Source of the DNA: Lepas anatifera
Lineage: Eukaryota; Arthropoda; Thecostraca; Lepadidae
Length of the DNA: 64,000 nt
Assembly: GCA_034440635.1 (NCBI GenBank)
Contig: JAOTON010002091.1
Location: 186,001 to 250,000 of the forward strand
Reading direction: 5' to 3'
Shown here: in pieces, positions 13,251 to 25,445 of the stretch
Layout: each line of letters begins with the position of its first letter
Numbering within the stretch: position 1 is the stretch's first letter
The notes under the pieces: model-generated
What the model saw: the letters and a program-made list of their open reading frames with translations, nothing else
Told to the model about the DNA's origin: nothing
The model's database searches: none
Program-made: the position numbers and the translations under genes

Positions 13251-13399
13251 ACTGGTGGTGAACTGCGGGGGGGGGACCGGGGCATGGCACCCCCTTAAAT
13301 AAGAAATTTGAACACTAACTGGAATTTTCTGTTGACTAGAAAAAATGGGCTTAAAAGCCCATGGTGCCCCCCGCCCCTTATATACATTCAGACGTTCCA

Positions 13400-14620
13400 C
13401 CGTCACTGGTTAAGGGGTCCATGAGGTGGGCTGGGGGTCCATCGAGCCATATCAATACGCTGAATAATATGCCGAAGTTCTGCCACCCTGGATTGACAGG
13501 GTCAGCTTGTGGTTAGATAACTGCAATAGGTTATAAATGTCATGTGTAGTTGTGTGTGAGTTAATAGAGCAACCATTTTTGTTTGCAGCTGCTTATCTAT
13601 ATTTTTAATGAATTATAGCTTAGGAATACGGGATCAAAGCCGTATATGAGCGAATTTTAGGCTGAAGATATGTCTGCATTCTTAATTTTCATAAACTTGT
13701 TACTGTTCCCCGAATAAAGTTTTTGCATGCATCTACGCCCCATGATCTCGAGAATTTCAGAATGTGAAAGCCTCTCCTTTTTAGGGAAGCACTTAAGTTA
13801 GGTGGTAGAAAAACGAACTTGATGGAGCATTCCTCAACATTTTTTATACTGTGCGCAACCTTACATAACTCAGACTTTTCCAGTGATCTGAAAAATAACC
13901 TGACCCAGAAAAAAATATAACAACTTTTCGGTGGAAATCAAGATGGACTTTCTAGCGCCGCCCTTTGTTTTTCGCTATCTAGCGCAGTCGCTGATATCAC
14001 AGGGGGTAGGGTACTGCCCGTCCTCTACTGGTGAAGGTGGACTGAACCCCATAAATTCGCAAATCACAAGCGAACTTAATGGTGTCTCAAGTAGAAAAGA
14101 GATCATGGCCAAGGATTGCTAAGTCGCGGATAATCTGACCCGATACTTATTCCCGTTATATGCTTAAACATAAATAGCATATATAAGTTTCATAAAGTCC
14201 AACACAAAACTCAGACAGAGCGAGTACGGGGTAAACAGTCGAGAAGTAAAAGACAGGCCTCAAAGTCAATAAATACATAAAGAGAACCGGTTGCTCAACT
14301 GCTTTAGCACGCCTCTCCGCTAATCCACCAATTGAAGACTCTCCAAATTGTAGGGGAGTTGTGGTAGGGGTTTCTATACTCAAAGATTAGTGGAGTACCG
14401 GGTAGCAGACTTACAAGAAATTAAAGACAATACCGCTACCGACAGGTAGTGAATGGAATCACCGCTCCCGAAAACTAGGACACGGCGATTGAGGGGAATG
14501 TTTCTTTCCACCATAAAACAAAGGCAGATTGAATTAATGTTCTTCATGTGCTGAAATATTAGGATGGGGACTGAAAGGAAGGTATGTTTCTGTCAAAAAA
14601 ACAAATAAGTTAAAATAATT
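13400..14620. other. No recognised feature
   Basis: Short open frames only; no splice-supported gene, element ends or tandem repeats found. Confidence 0.4.
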
Positions 14621-14629
14621 TTTAGTGGT

Positions 14630-15650
14630 ACTGCTGCAACACTTTGTAATGCAAGGTAGCAAACTGTGCTATTGCTACTAGCAATAGCACAGTAGCGCAG
14701 TAGCGGGTAGTAGTTGGGCGATTTGGAAACCGTAGCTCTAGTAGCAGTAGGAATTTCAGCTTGCCAATGTAGCAGAAATAGCAAAACGGTTTACAAAATT
14801 TCGTAGAAGTGCCCACCTCTGTAAATGAACTACGCCATTAAAAACTGATAGATCTCCCATGTATGTGCATTCACTGCTGATGAGTTCACCACCAGTCTTT
14901 GATTATCCGCCATTGTCATGTTTCGATAATTACGATTGCATGATTCCTATATGGCAACAATGGGGAGTGAAAGCCATCACTTCCATTGCCTCAGTCATTC
15001 CAAAGATAACCGTCTCGAGATCGAAGTCAGTATTCTCCCCGGATTTCAATTCCATTCATTTCCTTGTTCGCTGGAGTCAGCACGTGATTCCCCACTTCTG
15101 TTGACGGGGCGTGACGTCACGACATCATCAGCTGACTGCGCATTCAGGGCACCAGCCTGACATCTGGAGGTGACTTAAGCTCATTGTGAGACACAGCGCG
15201 TGACTTTCTCGCCCGGAGTACTCACATGTACGACAGATGAAACGACATGTGAGTTTTCGAAGTTTTAATTCTTCCGGGTTCAAGCGTTATCAGCTTAAGC
15301 TTCCGCAATAATCTGCTGAGTTAGATGGCCTATTGCTATTTAGTGATCGCCAAAGAAAATTTAAGCATACAAAACTTTAGAAAGGATTTGTTTAAAGTGC
15401 ACGGTGTTCTCATTCCATCTTCTACTATACTTTCAACAGAATCGTATTCTGATATTTCGTCTTGCACTCTTCAAAGCATTTAATCCCAGAGGAGGGTGCC
15501 ACTACCAAATTTGTGAAACCGCTGCCGCTACTTCTGCTACTTTGCTGCTACTGCCGCTATTCTGCTACTTTGGCTAGCTGAAACCACCAATGCTACGAGC
15601 GCTTCTTATTTAAATTTCTACCTGCTACTCCACTACTGCTAATTGTATTT
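14630..15650. repeat. Inverted pair of CTACTGC-rich repeats
   Basis: Segments at about 14630-14815 and 15505-15640 are related in opposite orientation. Both carry runs such as GCTACTGCCGCTATT and the phrase TTGGCWAGCTGAAA next to an AAACCG block. They may be the ends of one old element or two opposite copies of one repeat. A third trace, CCCGCTACTGCGCCAC, lies near 16423. No target duplication was found. Confidence 0.45.
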
Positions 15651-15659
15651 TTTACATAA

Positions 15660-17885
15660 AACTTAAGGTAAACTACTGCTTATATTATGCAAAGACGTTA
15701 TAAATCGCCATGAAAACCTGAGCTTACGTTCATTGAAGTCTTGTTTACAAATGGAGATGGAAATTGAGAGAAATGTTGCACGATGGACATGCCAGGAAGA
15801 AACATTCCGTGGAAATGGAGGTGTTGGAACAGCGAGGAGGTGGGAGAAGAAATTGAGTTAGGTGCGAAGTGTAACGTTGAGCGTGATTCTGATGGCTGAA
15901 GAAGTTGTCGAAATACGATTTTGCGGCATCTATTTCAATCACAAGCTGTGTGGCGGCCAATGAGAAAGTGAACTGTAAGCTGTAGCATGTATAAACCTAC
16001 CTTTGTGAAACTCCAATCAAAATGGATAAATGAACATGAACATGTAAATATACCGAAAAACTACTGCTTATTTCTATATTAAATCCAAGAGGGGTTAATT
16101 TGTTGTAACATATGCGACTAAAACCACTGGCAAACACAGAAGTGCCGTTTGGAGGGGGGGCAACTCAGGGAAAAATCGTTAAAACATAGTTTTTTAAATC
16201 GGCCAAAATTTCCCAATTTTTGGGAGCCATGGCACCTGGCCCCTTCCGGATCCACTAGTGAGTAAACCCACACAGTCAAAACATTTGTTCAGTCTCCTTC
16301 GTTTTTTTCTCGTGGAGAATGACATTCTATTCCACTTCTATTTGGGGTGGGGAATGTCAGTCCATACAACAGGCTGCCGGTAACGGATTTTTAATTATAA
16401 TGAATCCTTTACCCGCTACTGCGCCACTTTTAGGTTCTAGAGAGCGCTACCGCTATTCCGCCACCATTTGAAGAATGCATAAGTTGCGGGTTGCGGAGCC
16501 GGGGCTTAAGATTGCGGCTCCGTTTTCATTCTGATATGACTGTGGGTTGTGGAGGCCCTCCGACCGCTGCAATAGAACATTCACTGTCGGGAGAAAGGGG
16601 TAACTTTCTCGGGACAACATCTTGAACAATTCCCAGTAAAGCTCTCATCTTTGTGTTGTCATCTGCGTTTGCCTCTGCGCATAAGCTATATCATGACGCT
16701 GAATCAAATAACGTTGTTCACATTAATGCCAGGCCTACACTCAAAAATTTTAACTCAATATGTATGGAGCAAACTTAGTGTTAGCCGTTTATAAATAACC
16801 CACTCACAGCGGGGGACTTGAACACTCTTTCGAGCTTTTCCGACGTCGCGCTGCCGTATTTGACACACCTGACACTTGACCCTGGCACACTCAGGAATGT
16901 CAAGTGCCACCAGATACTAGACCAGATTGGAGGCCCACTGGGGTGGGGGATAATGGTTTAACGATGGACCACCGGATTGAGTGCCACGAAAATTCAGATT
17001 CAGTTTGGTCCATATCATAGGCGGATCCAAGATATCCGGTCGGGGGGAGCACGGAGGGGGCGACACTTTTTTGCGGATAAAAAACCTATCAGATGGGTGG
17101 TGACACTCACATCTTGGGCTGGGAAGGAGGGGGTAGGAGACAGCATTTCAGGGGATGCCGTGGCCATTTCAAGGAGTCCCGAGGGTCAATCGGGAAAGGG
17201 GTGGGTAATTACCCCACTAGTTCCCCTAGGTTTGCCCATAGGTCATATCCAAAGTTTGCTCGACAAATCCAAACCAATTCGTTCGCACACCACGCTTATC
17301 AATCAAAATCCGATATCCGAAAAAAACGGTAAAACCAACAAAATTATAGGCCAAACCCAGGATATTGATTCAAATCTATACGAACCCTCTGGCCAAGCAA
17401 ATAGAATCCTACTTACGGATCGGATCAAACTCGATATTCGGATTGGACCTGGGATCTTGTATAATATATCTAATCTACCAAACTTGACGAGGTGGATCTG
17501 CATTCTATTCACGAGATGCAGTGACACTGATTTTTTATATTTGTGACAACGGGGGTCTTAGAATAGCCCAAAAGGTGTGGCAAGGTCTGCTTGTGTCAAT
17601 ATATGCATGCATACATAAATACAGAATCAGTGTGACAGGACAGCGTAACCACGATTACCGAGACTTATGTCGCCAATCGTATATTTTTACCGCCAGTATT
17701 TTATTTCGTTTTTACATAGTAGCAAGAAGACAGAAACTGAAGAAGGGAAGCAGCAAGACAGAAAAAAACATATTCAATAGGTACATGGTACTGTTTACAT
17801 AGTGTCATGTAATCGCAGTTGAATTGGGAAAAATATTCCACGTAGTATATTTCAAAATATAACAAAGTATATTTTCATGTTCTTT
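15660..17885. other. No supported gene
   Basis: A 189-codon open frame at 16977-17546 shows no known motif and overlaps repeat-like G-rich sequence (CATAGGCGGATCC near 17017). I do not regard it as coding. Nothing else is recognised before the acceptor at 17891. Confidence 0.4.
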
Positions 17886-17907
17886 ATTACAGAAAGCAGA
17901 AGCAGAG

Positions 17908-18236
17908 ATGTCATGTACGTACATTGTTACACAGCTCACGTGTAGACTGGTAAGCTTACCTCTGACGTCACTGTCTCTCTTGTTCCAGCCAAGTCGGGTG
18001 GCATTGCTCCTGCTGGCCTGCATCTCCGCATCAACAGCATCACCCGCCTCATCAGCATCACCCACCACCCCAAGCAACACATCAGCATCAACATCAGCAG
18101 CGGATCCCACAGCTGCTCCTACCACTGCATCCACGGAAGATCCGCTGACGTTGCCGGATGTGGAGGCCAAGCAGGAGACCGTGGACCCTGAGAGGCAGGA
18201 GGGTCAAGTCTGGGATATGCTGGTGGAGGAATCCAG
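17908..18236 (+). CDS. Signal-peptide exon(s) of the large secreted protein
   Basis: An acceptor (TTTATTACAG, ending at 17891) precedes ATG at 17908. A hydrophobic core, VALLLLACISAS, followed by small residues looks like a signal peptide, then an Ala/Ser/Thr/Pro-rich segment and an acidic stretch ending VWDMLVEES. A strong donor CCAG|GTGAGA has GT at 18237. The codon split (AG|G) matches the acceptor at 18831-18832, so the frame runs into the 6.6-kb exon. Inside, a possible 39-nt intron (17950-17988; donor G|GTAAGC, acceptor TTGTTCCAG) is a multiple of three with no stop, so splicing or retention both keep frame. The true start could lie in a further upstream exon. Confidence 0.7.
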
Positions 18237-18832
18237 GTGAGAAGTATGCGAAATCAAAGTGCACTGTCTCCTAATGGACACAGGAATCTAACATTCTTGG
18301 TTTGAGCTTAATTTCACCGGAACTGAAGTCCAGATATTATTTATGACGATGCACTATGGTTATCAATATTTCACCACGATAACGTTCGGTTTTGTATTTG
18401 TTCGGAGAAATCTCGCATGAAAACATTTTAAACAATGGCTTTTAAAGTTTCTCTTCAATATTTGATGAGACAGGTTGCGGAGACTTGTAAATGCAGCGTC
18501 CCCTGTTGCATTCTGAGCGGGCCCTATTTCAAAAGCTGTCGCTCTAAAACCCAAATTTGATCGCTTGTCTTTTTTCTTGACACGTTGTTTCAGGAATTTG
18601 TGTTTTCTAGATTCCGAACGAATACTCGCTGGAATCACTTTCAATTTGTCAAGAACCAGGAGCCAGCTGGAATCATTTTAAACGCCGTGGTAAGCGACAG
18701 GTTCAGATGACAATCACGGTGTCTCTTCCCTACAATCGTGACCGGGCCAACCCTTTGAAAACAAAAATAGAATAACGTTCAACACAGCTCACAAAAACTA
18801 GCCATATCTAATGTACTTGCTGTATTTTCCAG
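18237..18832 (+). other. Intron 18237-18832
   Basis: A 596-bp GT-AG intron: donor CCAG|GTGAGA and acceptor TATTTTCCAG. It is phase 2 and joins the signal-peptide exon to the large exon without a frame change. No repeat or RNA gene is recognised in it. Confidence 0.75.
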
Positions 18833-21800
18833 GTCCCTGATGTCGGCCATCTTGCCTCCCAAGATGGCAGCGCGCACCCACGATGTGCTCTGGTCTCGAC
18901 CCTTGCATTCCAAGGCCGTGAAGGAGCAGAGGATCCCAAAGTACGCCGTCATTGCTCTCCAAGGTCCCCCCATGGTCCAGACGAACGACCATAAGCTGGT
19001 GGATGCTGGAATGTTGCCCTCTATTGCTGGACAGTTTGGACAGAAGGCCAACTCATTGGACGACCCCGGGAAGAGGGAGACCAAAGGAAGGATGAGGCCG
19101 GTTGCGAGCAAGGTCAATATGGAAGACAGCAGAAGACCCCAGATGGAAGAGGAATCGATGCCGAATAAGATTGAAGAGTCACCAGCACCAGGTGAAGGAA
19201 TAGGTTCTACGGTAGGAACGCCCCAGACCACAAAACCGACTGGACAACAGGATCGATTTTCCAAAAATTTCAGACAACAAGACCTCTACGATGAGTTCGG
19301 TAACTCGCCCTTCGGCGGAGAGGCCGCTCCGAGCTCTCCATATTTCGGCCGGCCTCCGCCTGGAGATGAGAGTGCTCCAACACAAGATGACATCATGAGT
19401 GGATTCTCTTCATTCCCATTGACAGCGCGGGTTCCATTTGCTCAGAGTCTCTCCAAGAACCAGCCCACTAAATCTGCACCATCCCGGAGGCCTTCCACGG
19501 AAATTAGCCATCAAGGAGATCTATTTGCCCCACCGACGTTTCCCGATTTTTCATTCGACAGCTTGAAAATCCGAGAGGACGGACCCACCAAAACCCGATT
19601 CCCACATCCTAGCCCCGATACTGCTAGCATTTTCGATACGAGTAACTTCCCGAACTTCCCCAAGTTCTCCTTCCCCGAAACCACTGGCGTTCCTCCTCCA
19701 TCTGGCACCACTGGTCCGTTTGTGTCATTCAGGGGTTTCGACAAAAATGAATACACACAGCAGGAACCTCTCCAACAGCGCACCCCAGCTACTGACATCA
19801 GTCAAGATAAGTCCTTCATGAACACTTTCATGAAAAACGACTTCCGGCAAGGCACATCACCGCAGCCTACTGTTTCGCCAATCGCCCTCCCCTCGCCCCC
19901 AAGGACGACCTATCCACCTCCTGCTGCTGTCTCTAAGTTCGGACAGTACGCTGACCCTGATCATGTTAGTTCTCCTTCCTTCCCTAGCAATAACAACAAC
20001 TACGATGATGCTGTGGAATCGTTTGCCCCGAAGCCGTTCGTTTATTTTGGATCACCAGGTGCCAATAATAACTACCAGCCTCTGCGAGAAAGTGTTACAC
20101 CTGCTCCCACTACACCAGAGACACCCACAGAAAGCTTTAAAGAGCACCAAAACAATGGAGAATTTGTAGAAACAATGAATGCTGAGGTACCATCAGTATT
20201 TAGTAGCCCTCCTGAACCAGTGACCGAACATTCTACAATACCGCTGGCACCTAAGGAACTTGTGACTGAACACACTGGGGGTCTTCCGCTGAATCCTGTG
20301 AGCGGCGTGAAGACCGATGAGGTACCGACAGAGCCAGTCATCACTACAACAAGCGCGGTGTTTGACAACTTCCCGGAGAACGGCCAGTATCCGGATGGCG
20401 TAACCCTGGGAAGTTTCCCCGAGTTTCCAGACATTCCGCGTGAGGTTGGCTATGAGACTGAAGCTGCGGTAGCACCTCCAGCTCCAGCCCAAGCCCCAGT
20501 TGTTCTTCGCCCTGAGCAAGAGGAAATCTATCGCCCAGAACGGCCCAGACCTCTCTCTGAGGCCATGCCAACTGCCGTTTCAGCGTCTGAAGAACATATC
20601 CAAGAGACGCCCGGTTACGAATTCGTGGCACCGACCGGCTTTCCTGAGCCTGATTTAACGTTTTCACCCGAAGACAGGTTCTACCAGCGGCTGCAGGCTG
20701 ATCCCACCTTCCAACCACCAACTGCTCCAAACCTGGAGTTCCAGATGGAAACTGCAGAGAGCCCTGAGTTCCCAGATGTCCAGCTTGTGAACAATGAGAA
20801 GGAATTTGGCGGGTTCTCTGAGCTGGAGGCACTTGAAGAAGCGACAGGAGTGGATGATGAGAATGTGTTCTCGGATGAAGAGCACTTGAACGACAGACGA
20901 GCGATCCGTTACGGTTATGATGGGGCACCGTACCAGCATCCGCACACGGTTACTTACAACCACTTCAGTAAGAACCCGGGCAAAGATGACACTTTCATGA
21001 ATACGTTCTTCAAAAACGACTTCACCAGGACAACTTCAGCGCGACCCACCGCCTCCCCCATCACCCTCGGTAGTACCTCGCCACCTCAGGTCTACCCCTA
21101 CCCTCGAGGTCCTCCCACGCCGTACCCGTATCGGGGTCACCACCCTGGAGCTTCGCTTGTAAGGCACACAACAACATACCGACCTGCCGTCTTTGTCAAT
21201 GCTGGTCCTCTTGTGATGACCAAGGAAGTTGGAGGCCAGGGAATGATCATGTCAGATCCAAAGCCTGATGTTACGAAGGGTCCAGCGTACTTCCCCCACA
21301 GCGGGTCCATACCAGGCTACATCACCAGGCCCACACCTCCAAGACAGTATCGTCCACGTCCAGTATCGCCAACCAGCATTGTTGAGAGCTTCAAGTTCGA
21401 GAAAACAACACCTCGCACTGAGTCATCCACAGGCTCCGGAGGTTACACTTCTTCTCCAGAGGAATTATTCACAACTACGACTCCTGCTTTTTCAAGGGTG
21501 CCTGAAAACCACCGCGGGAGACCAACCAACGCCTATCTACCGGAGGGTGGTGAAACACATGCCGTCACCGAGCCAGTTTATGCACCAACAACTGAAGCGC
21601 CGTTCTCCGTGCGTCCTTCTACATATTATACCACACTGACTGATCTAGAAACTACCACAACTGCTTACCCACGACGCAGCACACGTAAGCCATACACATT
21701 CCCTCCCTTCCGCAGGAGGAAGCCAACCACTGTTTCCAGCGACGACGAAGAAATATCCGCCCAGCTCTCCTTTGAGTTCGGTGCGAAAATTCCCAAGGGT

Positions 21801-22484
21801 AAGGGACCCAGCGTGAACAAGAAACGGAAACCTGGGAAGGGTCGGAGAACAACAACAGCCGCACCTGCGGTTCCAAGAAGGAGGACCAAAACCACCCCTG
21901 CGCCTGTAATCGCGAGAAGAACAACAACTACTTCGCCCGTAGTTGCCAGGAGAACGACCACTGCCGCTCCCGTGATTGCAAGAAGGACTACGACCACCGG
22001 TGCACCTGTCGTAGCCAGGAGGACTACCACACCGGCTGTTCCAGTGACTGAGGCCCCACCGAACATGGAGTTACATCGGGATGAGCAGACTGAGCGCGGG
22101 CCGTTCCAATCACTGCCCTCACCAGGTCCTGCGTTTGATCCGGCTGTTGAACAGGAAATCCAGCGAGTCACCGAGTTCGAGCCAGCTGTACGTGATGTTA
22201 CTAGAACTGAGCCCCAATCAGAGACTCAGGAAGCAGAGCCCGTGAGAATGCCTCCAATGCCCCCGATGCCGGAACTACCTCGGCCGGAAAAAGTCCCCCA
22301 AGCAGAGATGCCCATTATTACTGCCACGGATCTGCGACCCGGTGGGATGTCAGAGCAGCAAGAAGAAGAACCTGAAGTTACTTCTGTCCCCCAGCCCGAT
22401 TTTATCTTCGATATGAATGCTGGCTCTGTGGCCCCCGAACAATCTCCAGAAATGGGGGAGAGAGTGGTGAAGTCGTGGCAGTGA
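18833..22484 (+). CDS. Large secreted Thr/Pro-rich disordered protein, first part
   Basis: The frame is open from the acceptor at 18832 to a stop at 22482-22484 (about 1,217 codons). I count no cysteine. The sequence is rich in Pro, Thr, Ser, Phe and Glu, with FPxF-like phrases (FPDFSFDSL, FPNFPKFSF). Numbering from the ATG at 18840, a module beginning FMNTFMKNDF or FMNTFFKNDF occurs near residues 325 and 718, each followed by TSxxPTxSPI and Pro/Tyr-rich sequence. Residues about 1004-1070 hold five tandem units of the type VIARRTTT plus a spacer, a plausible O-glycosylated stem. A basic patch (KGKGPSVNKKRKPGKGRR) precedes it. I know no family with this layout; a matrix, cuticle, mucous or adhesive role is a guess. 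The stop at 22484 is probably not the true end: the next frame continues in the same style. Confidence 0.85.
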
Positions 22485-25426
22485 CTGCTGGAGATATCCG
22501 TGAGGTTTTGCCCGGTTCTACCTCACCAGAATTTGTGGATGAGATAGTTGCAACACCGTCGGATGAAATGGTAGGAATGCTACCAGCATCAGTGGATGAT
22601 GCAGAAAGAACAAACATGGATGGTATGAGGCAGGAAACTGAGGAAGACATGGTGCAGAGTCATATGGATGGAATGGCGCTGGGCCCAGCGAGGGAAGAAA
22701 TGCAGGAAATTATCGGTGGAATGCCACCCAAACCTGCTGACGATGGGATGAGAGAAACTATATTTGGAATGACAGCGTCCTCTAGACCTATGGAAGGGGA
22801 CCCAATGAACGGGTTCACCTCATCACCAGACATCATCAACGGACCGATCGAAATGGAGCCCATGGGATTAGACAGTGAGTTTGGGGACCACCAACAGTCC
22901 ATGTTCGATATGAACCAGGAGACATTAAGAGAGGGAACGATGTCTCAATCAGAAGAAGACAGTCAACAGGACCTCAGCACTGACCAGCCACAGTCTTTTA
23001 ATGGCAATGAAGCTTCCTTCGGAACAGACAACATGGGCATGTCCGTAGCTTCTTCTGATGGCAGTCAATTTCAGAATGGAACGCCAATGCCTGTGACAAG
23101 TGAAGATGGCATAAACTCTGGGGTGAGTGAAGGCATGTCGGATAGCTCTGAAGGTGTCTCCGGGTCTCCCACGTTCTTTAGTGCTCCAGGGATGCAGACT
23201 GGTGGCGCCCCAGAACAATTCCCCACTGGTTCCGATGACGTCAGTCAGTTTGTGGAGAGGCCTGGTGTCTTTGACGGGCCTGACTCCCCAGACCAGCCAG
23301 ACAACGTGGAAACTACCATGGTAGGACCATCTGTTGAATCATTTGTTGAGAGTTTTGCCCCCGGAATGGGAGAAATATTAGAAGATTCTAATTTTCCTCC
23401 AGAGATGACAGGGCAGCCCCAGTTAATCCTTGAGGAAAACACAGATGAACCAGAATTATTCAGTGAACCAGACATGAATCTTGAAGATGACTCTACTGAA
23501 AATGGAATCGAAGTTGCCTCTGTGACTTTTGTACCAGATGAAGGTCTGAGGGAGTTCGAATCAGTTGACAACAATGTGGGCGTTCTATTGTCCGAAACGT
23601 CCGAAGACGTTGATGATTTATCTGAAATTCTGCGTTCAGAGCTGGAGACCAATGAAGGTGCAGAGAGAATAGTTCTTGAAGAGACTGGAAACAGGGGTAA
23701 TTTTAATGTTATATCCACTCTACCGATCGGTGAATTGGAGGGAGGGTTTGACGAGGGCGTAGGGCAGGAACCAGAGCAGGATGTCGATGGCCCCGCGGAG
23801 GTTTTTCCAGGGATTTTAGAAAACCCTCCAGATATGATTCCTGTTCAGAGCCTAGATCAAAATCAAGGGAGAGAGACCTTTGAAGCAACGCCTGAGGCAA
23901 CGCCAGTAATGTCACACCAGGACTCTAGAATACCCGAGATGGAGATGGGAGTGGGCGGACCTCAGGAACAACCCGCAGAAGATGCAATGAGGGAAGATCG
24001 TAAGGATGGTGCAGACTTGGGAGATGAGGCTATGAATAAAAATTTGGAAGAAGGTGAAATCAGCCCTTTTATGGTTGATGATGAACAAATGAGCGCTGAA
24101 AGGATGCAAGAGCAGCCACCTTTGCGGCAAGAAGACCCAGCGATAGTTATGCAGGCAGTGATGCAAGAGGATGATATGGAGCCCTCAGCTGAAGACAGCA
24201 TGGAATCAGACGCTCACTTCAGACCTGAAGCCATCATGGTTTCAGGGGATCCGATGACTGGTGGACATATGATGACAGATGGTGATATGGTGGATGAACA
24301 CATGATGCCTGAAGGGCCGATGCTGGGAGATCGCACGGAAGGCCCGATGGTGCCCAATGATGTGATGCAGGGTGATAGGATGACTGAACATATGAATTCC
24401 GAAGATCCAATGACAGGAGAAACTATTTCATTCGGACCGATGCCCGCAGAGGAAGGCTTGTTGACCAACGATTTCAACATGGAAAACGGTAACCAACAGG
24501 AAGCGGCTTTAGAAGGCGAGATGACGCATCCAAGCGTCTCAGGTACAACTCCGGATCCTACCATGATGGGAGTCAAAGAACTTCCGGATGCCGTTCTTTC
24601 ACCGGAGGATATGATGGCATTGCATGAGTCACTAAAGCAGGCAGTGATGCCAAACATGGCTTCGGAGAAATCTGAAGAACATGGTCCAGGCTCAGCGCCT
24701 GAGGGTTTCGGTCCACCTCACCTTGAGTCAGAGGTGGATGAGACGGAAACACCTATTGTGGAGTCGCCTGAAGGTGTCGTACCTCAGGGAACTGATGAAG
24801 AAGACAGAATGATGTTTTCGGATATCAGCAGAATCCCCACTTCTCCAGAAGTCGAACAGCCCGGCATGGAAGATGAGATTACGTCCCGTCCTGAAACGCT
24901 ACTCACACCTGAGCTTATAGAGGGGCTTGATGAGGTGGAAGATGCTGACGAAGAAGATGGAGCCCAGTTTGATGATATGCACCAATTTGAGGGTGAAGAG
25001 AACGCGATGAACAATGGCGCAAGCTTTACCAACCCAGCACAGGCAGAGTTCCCATCTGACACAGAAATTCCTTCAGATCACGGAGTGTCATCTCCCAATC
25101 AACCGGAAATGTTGATGGTAGATAACAAGGATCCTCAAATGATGGGCGAGCACCAGTCAATGATGGGAGAAGAGCCAGTTGAAGGTTCAGAAGGATTTCA
25201 ACAAGGTCCACAACAGATAACACCAACCGGCTTCGGCCCGCCCCGCAAGGAGGATACGGAGATGGGCGTGGCTCCATCGATGGACGCCATGGTGACGTCA
25301 CAAGGTGCTGCCGAAAAGGTCAATGACCCTGCTATGAAGCAGGAGCTGGAGGCGACAAGGAATTCAGGTTCTGAGATGCTGGCGAGCGCCGAAGACCCAT
25401 CAGAAGAGCGGACACCTGAGATGTAA
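22457..25426 (+). CDS. Large secreted protein, second part: acidic, Met-rich, after a frame break
   Basis: This frame is open upstream of the first part's stop and runs to TAA at 25424-25426 (about 990 codons). It is dominated by Glu, Asp, Met, Pro, Gly and Ser, has no cysteine, and shows no folded domain. Numbered from 22475, a Met-rich stretch near residues 585-660 repeats phrases such as MTDGDMVDEHMMPEGPML. Its likely entry is at the G5 run 22454-22458, where one extra G would fuse the two frames smoothly; no ATG sits near its beginning. A canonical XXXYYYZ slippery site is absent, so a one-base deletion (assembly error or real allele) is more likely than programmed frameshifting. An exon-exon junction is possible but no good splice pair is evident. 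Confidence 0.8.
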   Translation, partial: GESGEVVAVTAGDIREVLPGSTSPEFVDEIVATPSDEMVGMLPASVDDAERTNMDGMRQETEEDMVQSHMDGMALGPAREEMQEIIGGMPPKPADDGMRETIFGMTASSRPMEGDPMNGFTSSPDIINGPIEMEPMGLDSEFGDHQQSMFDMNQETLREGTMSQSEEDSQQDLSTDQPQSFNGNEASFGTDNMGMSVASSDGSQFQNGTPMPVTSEDGINSGVSEGMSDSSEGVSGSPTFFSAPGMQTGGAPEQFPTGSDDVSQFVERPGVFDGPDSPDQPDNVETTMVGPSVESFVESFAPGMGEILEDSNFPPEMTGQPQLILEENTDEPELFSEPDMNLEDDSTENGIEVASVTFVPDEGLREFESVDNNVGVLLSETSEDVDDLSEILRSELETNEGAERIVLEETGNRGNFNVISTLPIGELEGGFDEGVGQEPEQDVDGPAEVFPGILENPPDMIPVQSLDQNQGRETFEATPEATPVMSHQDSRIPEMEMGVGGPQEQPAEDAMREDRKDGADLGDEAMNKNLEEGEISPFMVDDEQMSAERMQEQPPLRQEDPAIVMQAVMQEDDMEPSAEDSMESDAHFRPEAIMVSGDPMTGGHMMTDGDMVDEHMMPEGPMLGDRTEGPMVPNDVMQGDRMTEHMNSEDPMTGETISFGPMPAEEGLLTNDFNMENGNQQEAALEGEMTHPSVSGTTPDPTMMGVKELPDAVLSPEDMMALHESLKQAVMPNMASEKSEEHGPGSAPEGFGPPHLESEVDETETPIVESPEGVVPQGTDEEDRMMFSDISRIPTSPEVEQPGMEDEITSRPETLLTPELIEGLDEVEDADEEDGAQFDDMHQFEGEENAMNNGASFTNPAQAEFPSDTEIPSDHGVSSPNQPEMLMVDNKDPQMMGEHQSMMGEEPVEGSEGFQQGPQQITPTGFGPPRKEDTEMGVAPSMDAMVTSQGAAEKVNDPAMKQELEATRNSGSEMLASAEDPSEERTPEM

Positions 25427-25445
25427 CAGCAGCCTCTGGCCACTG

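Noticed and set aside
16977..17546. A 189-codon frame as a gene
   Set aside because: No recognisable domain or signal, and it starts in repeat-like G-rich sequence.
19511..25443. Minus-strand open frames opposite the large gene
   Set aside because: They are shadows of a long biased coding exon; only the + strand has matching splice sites and consistent protein style.
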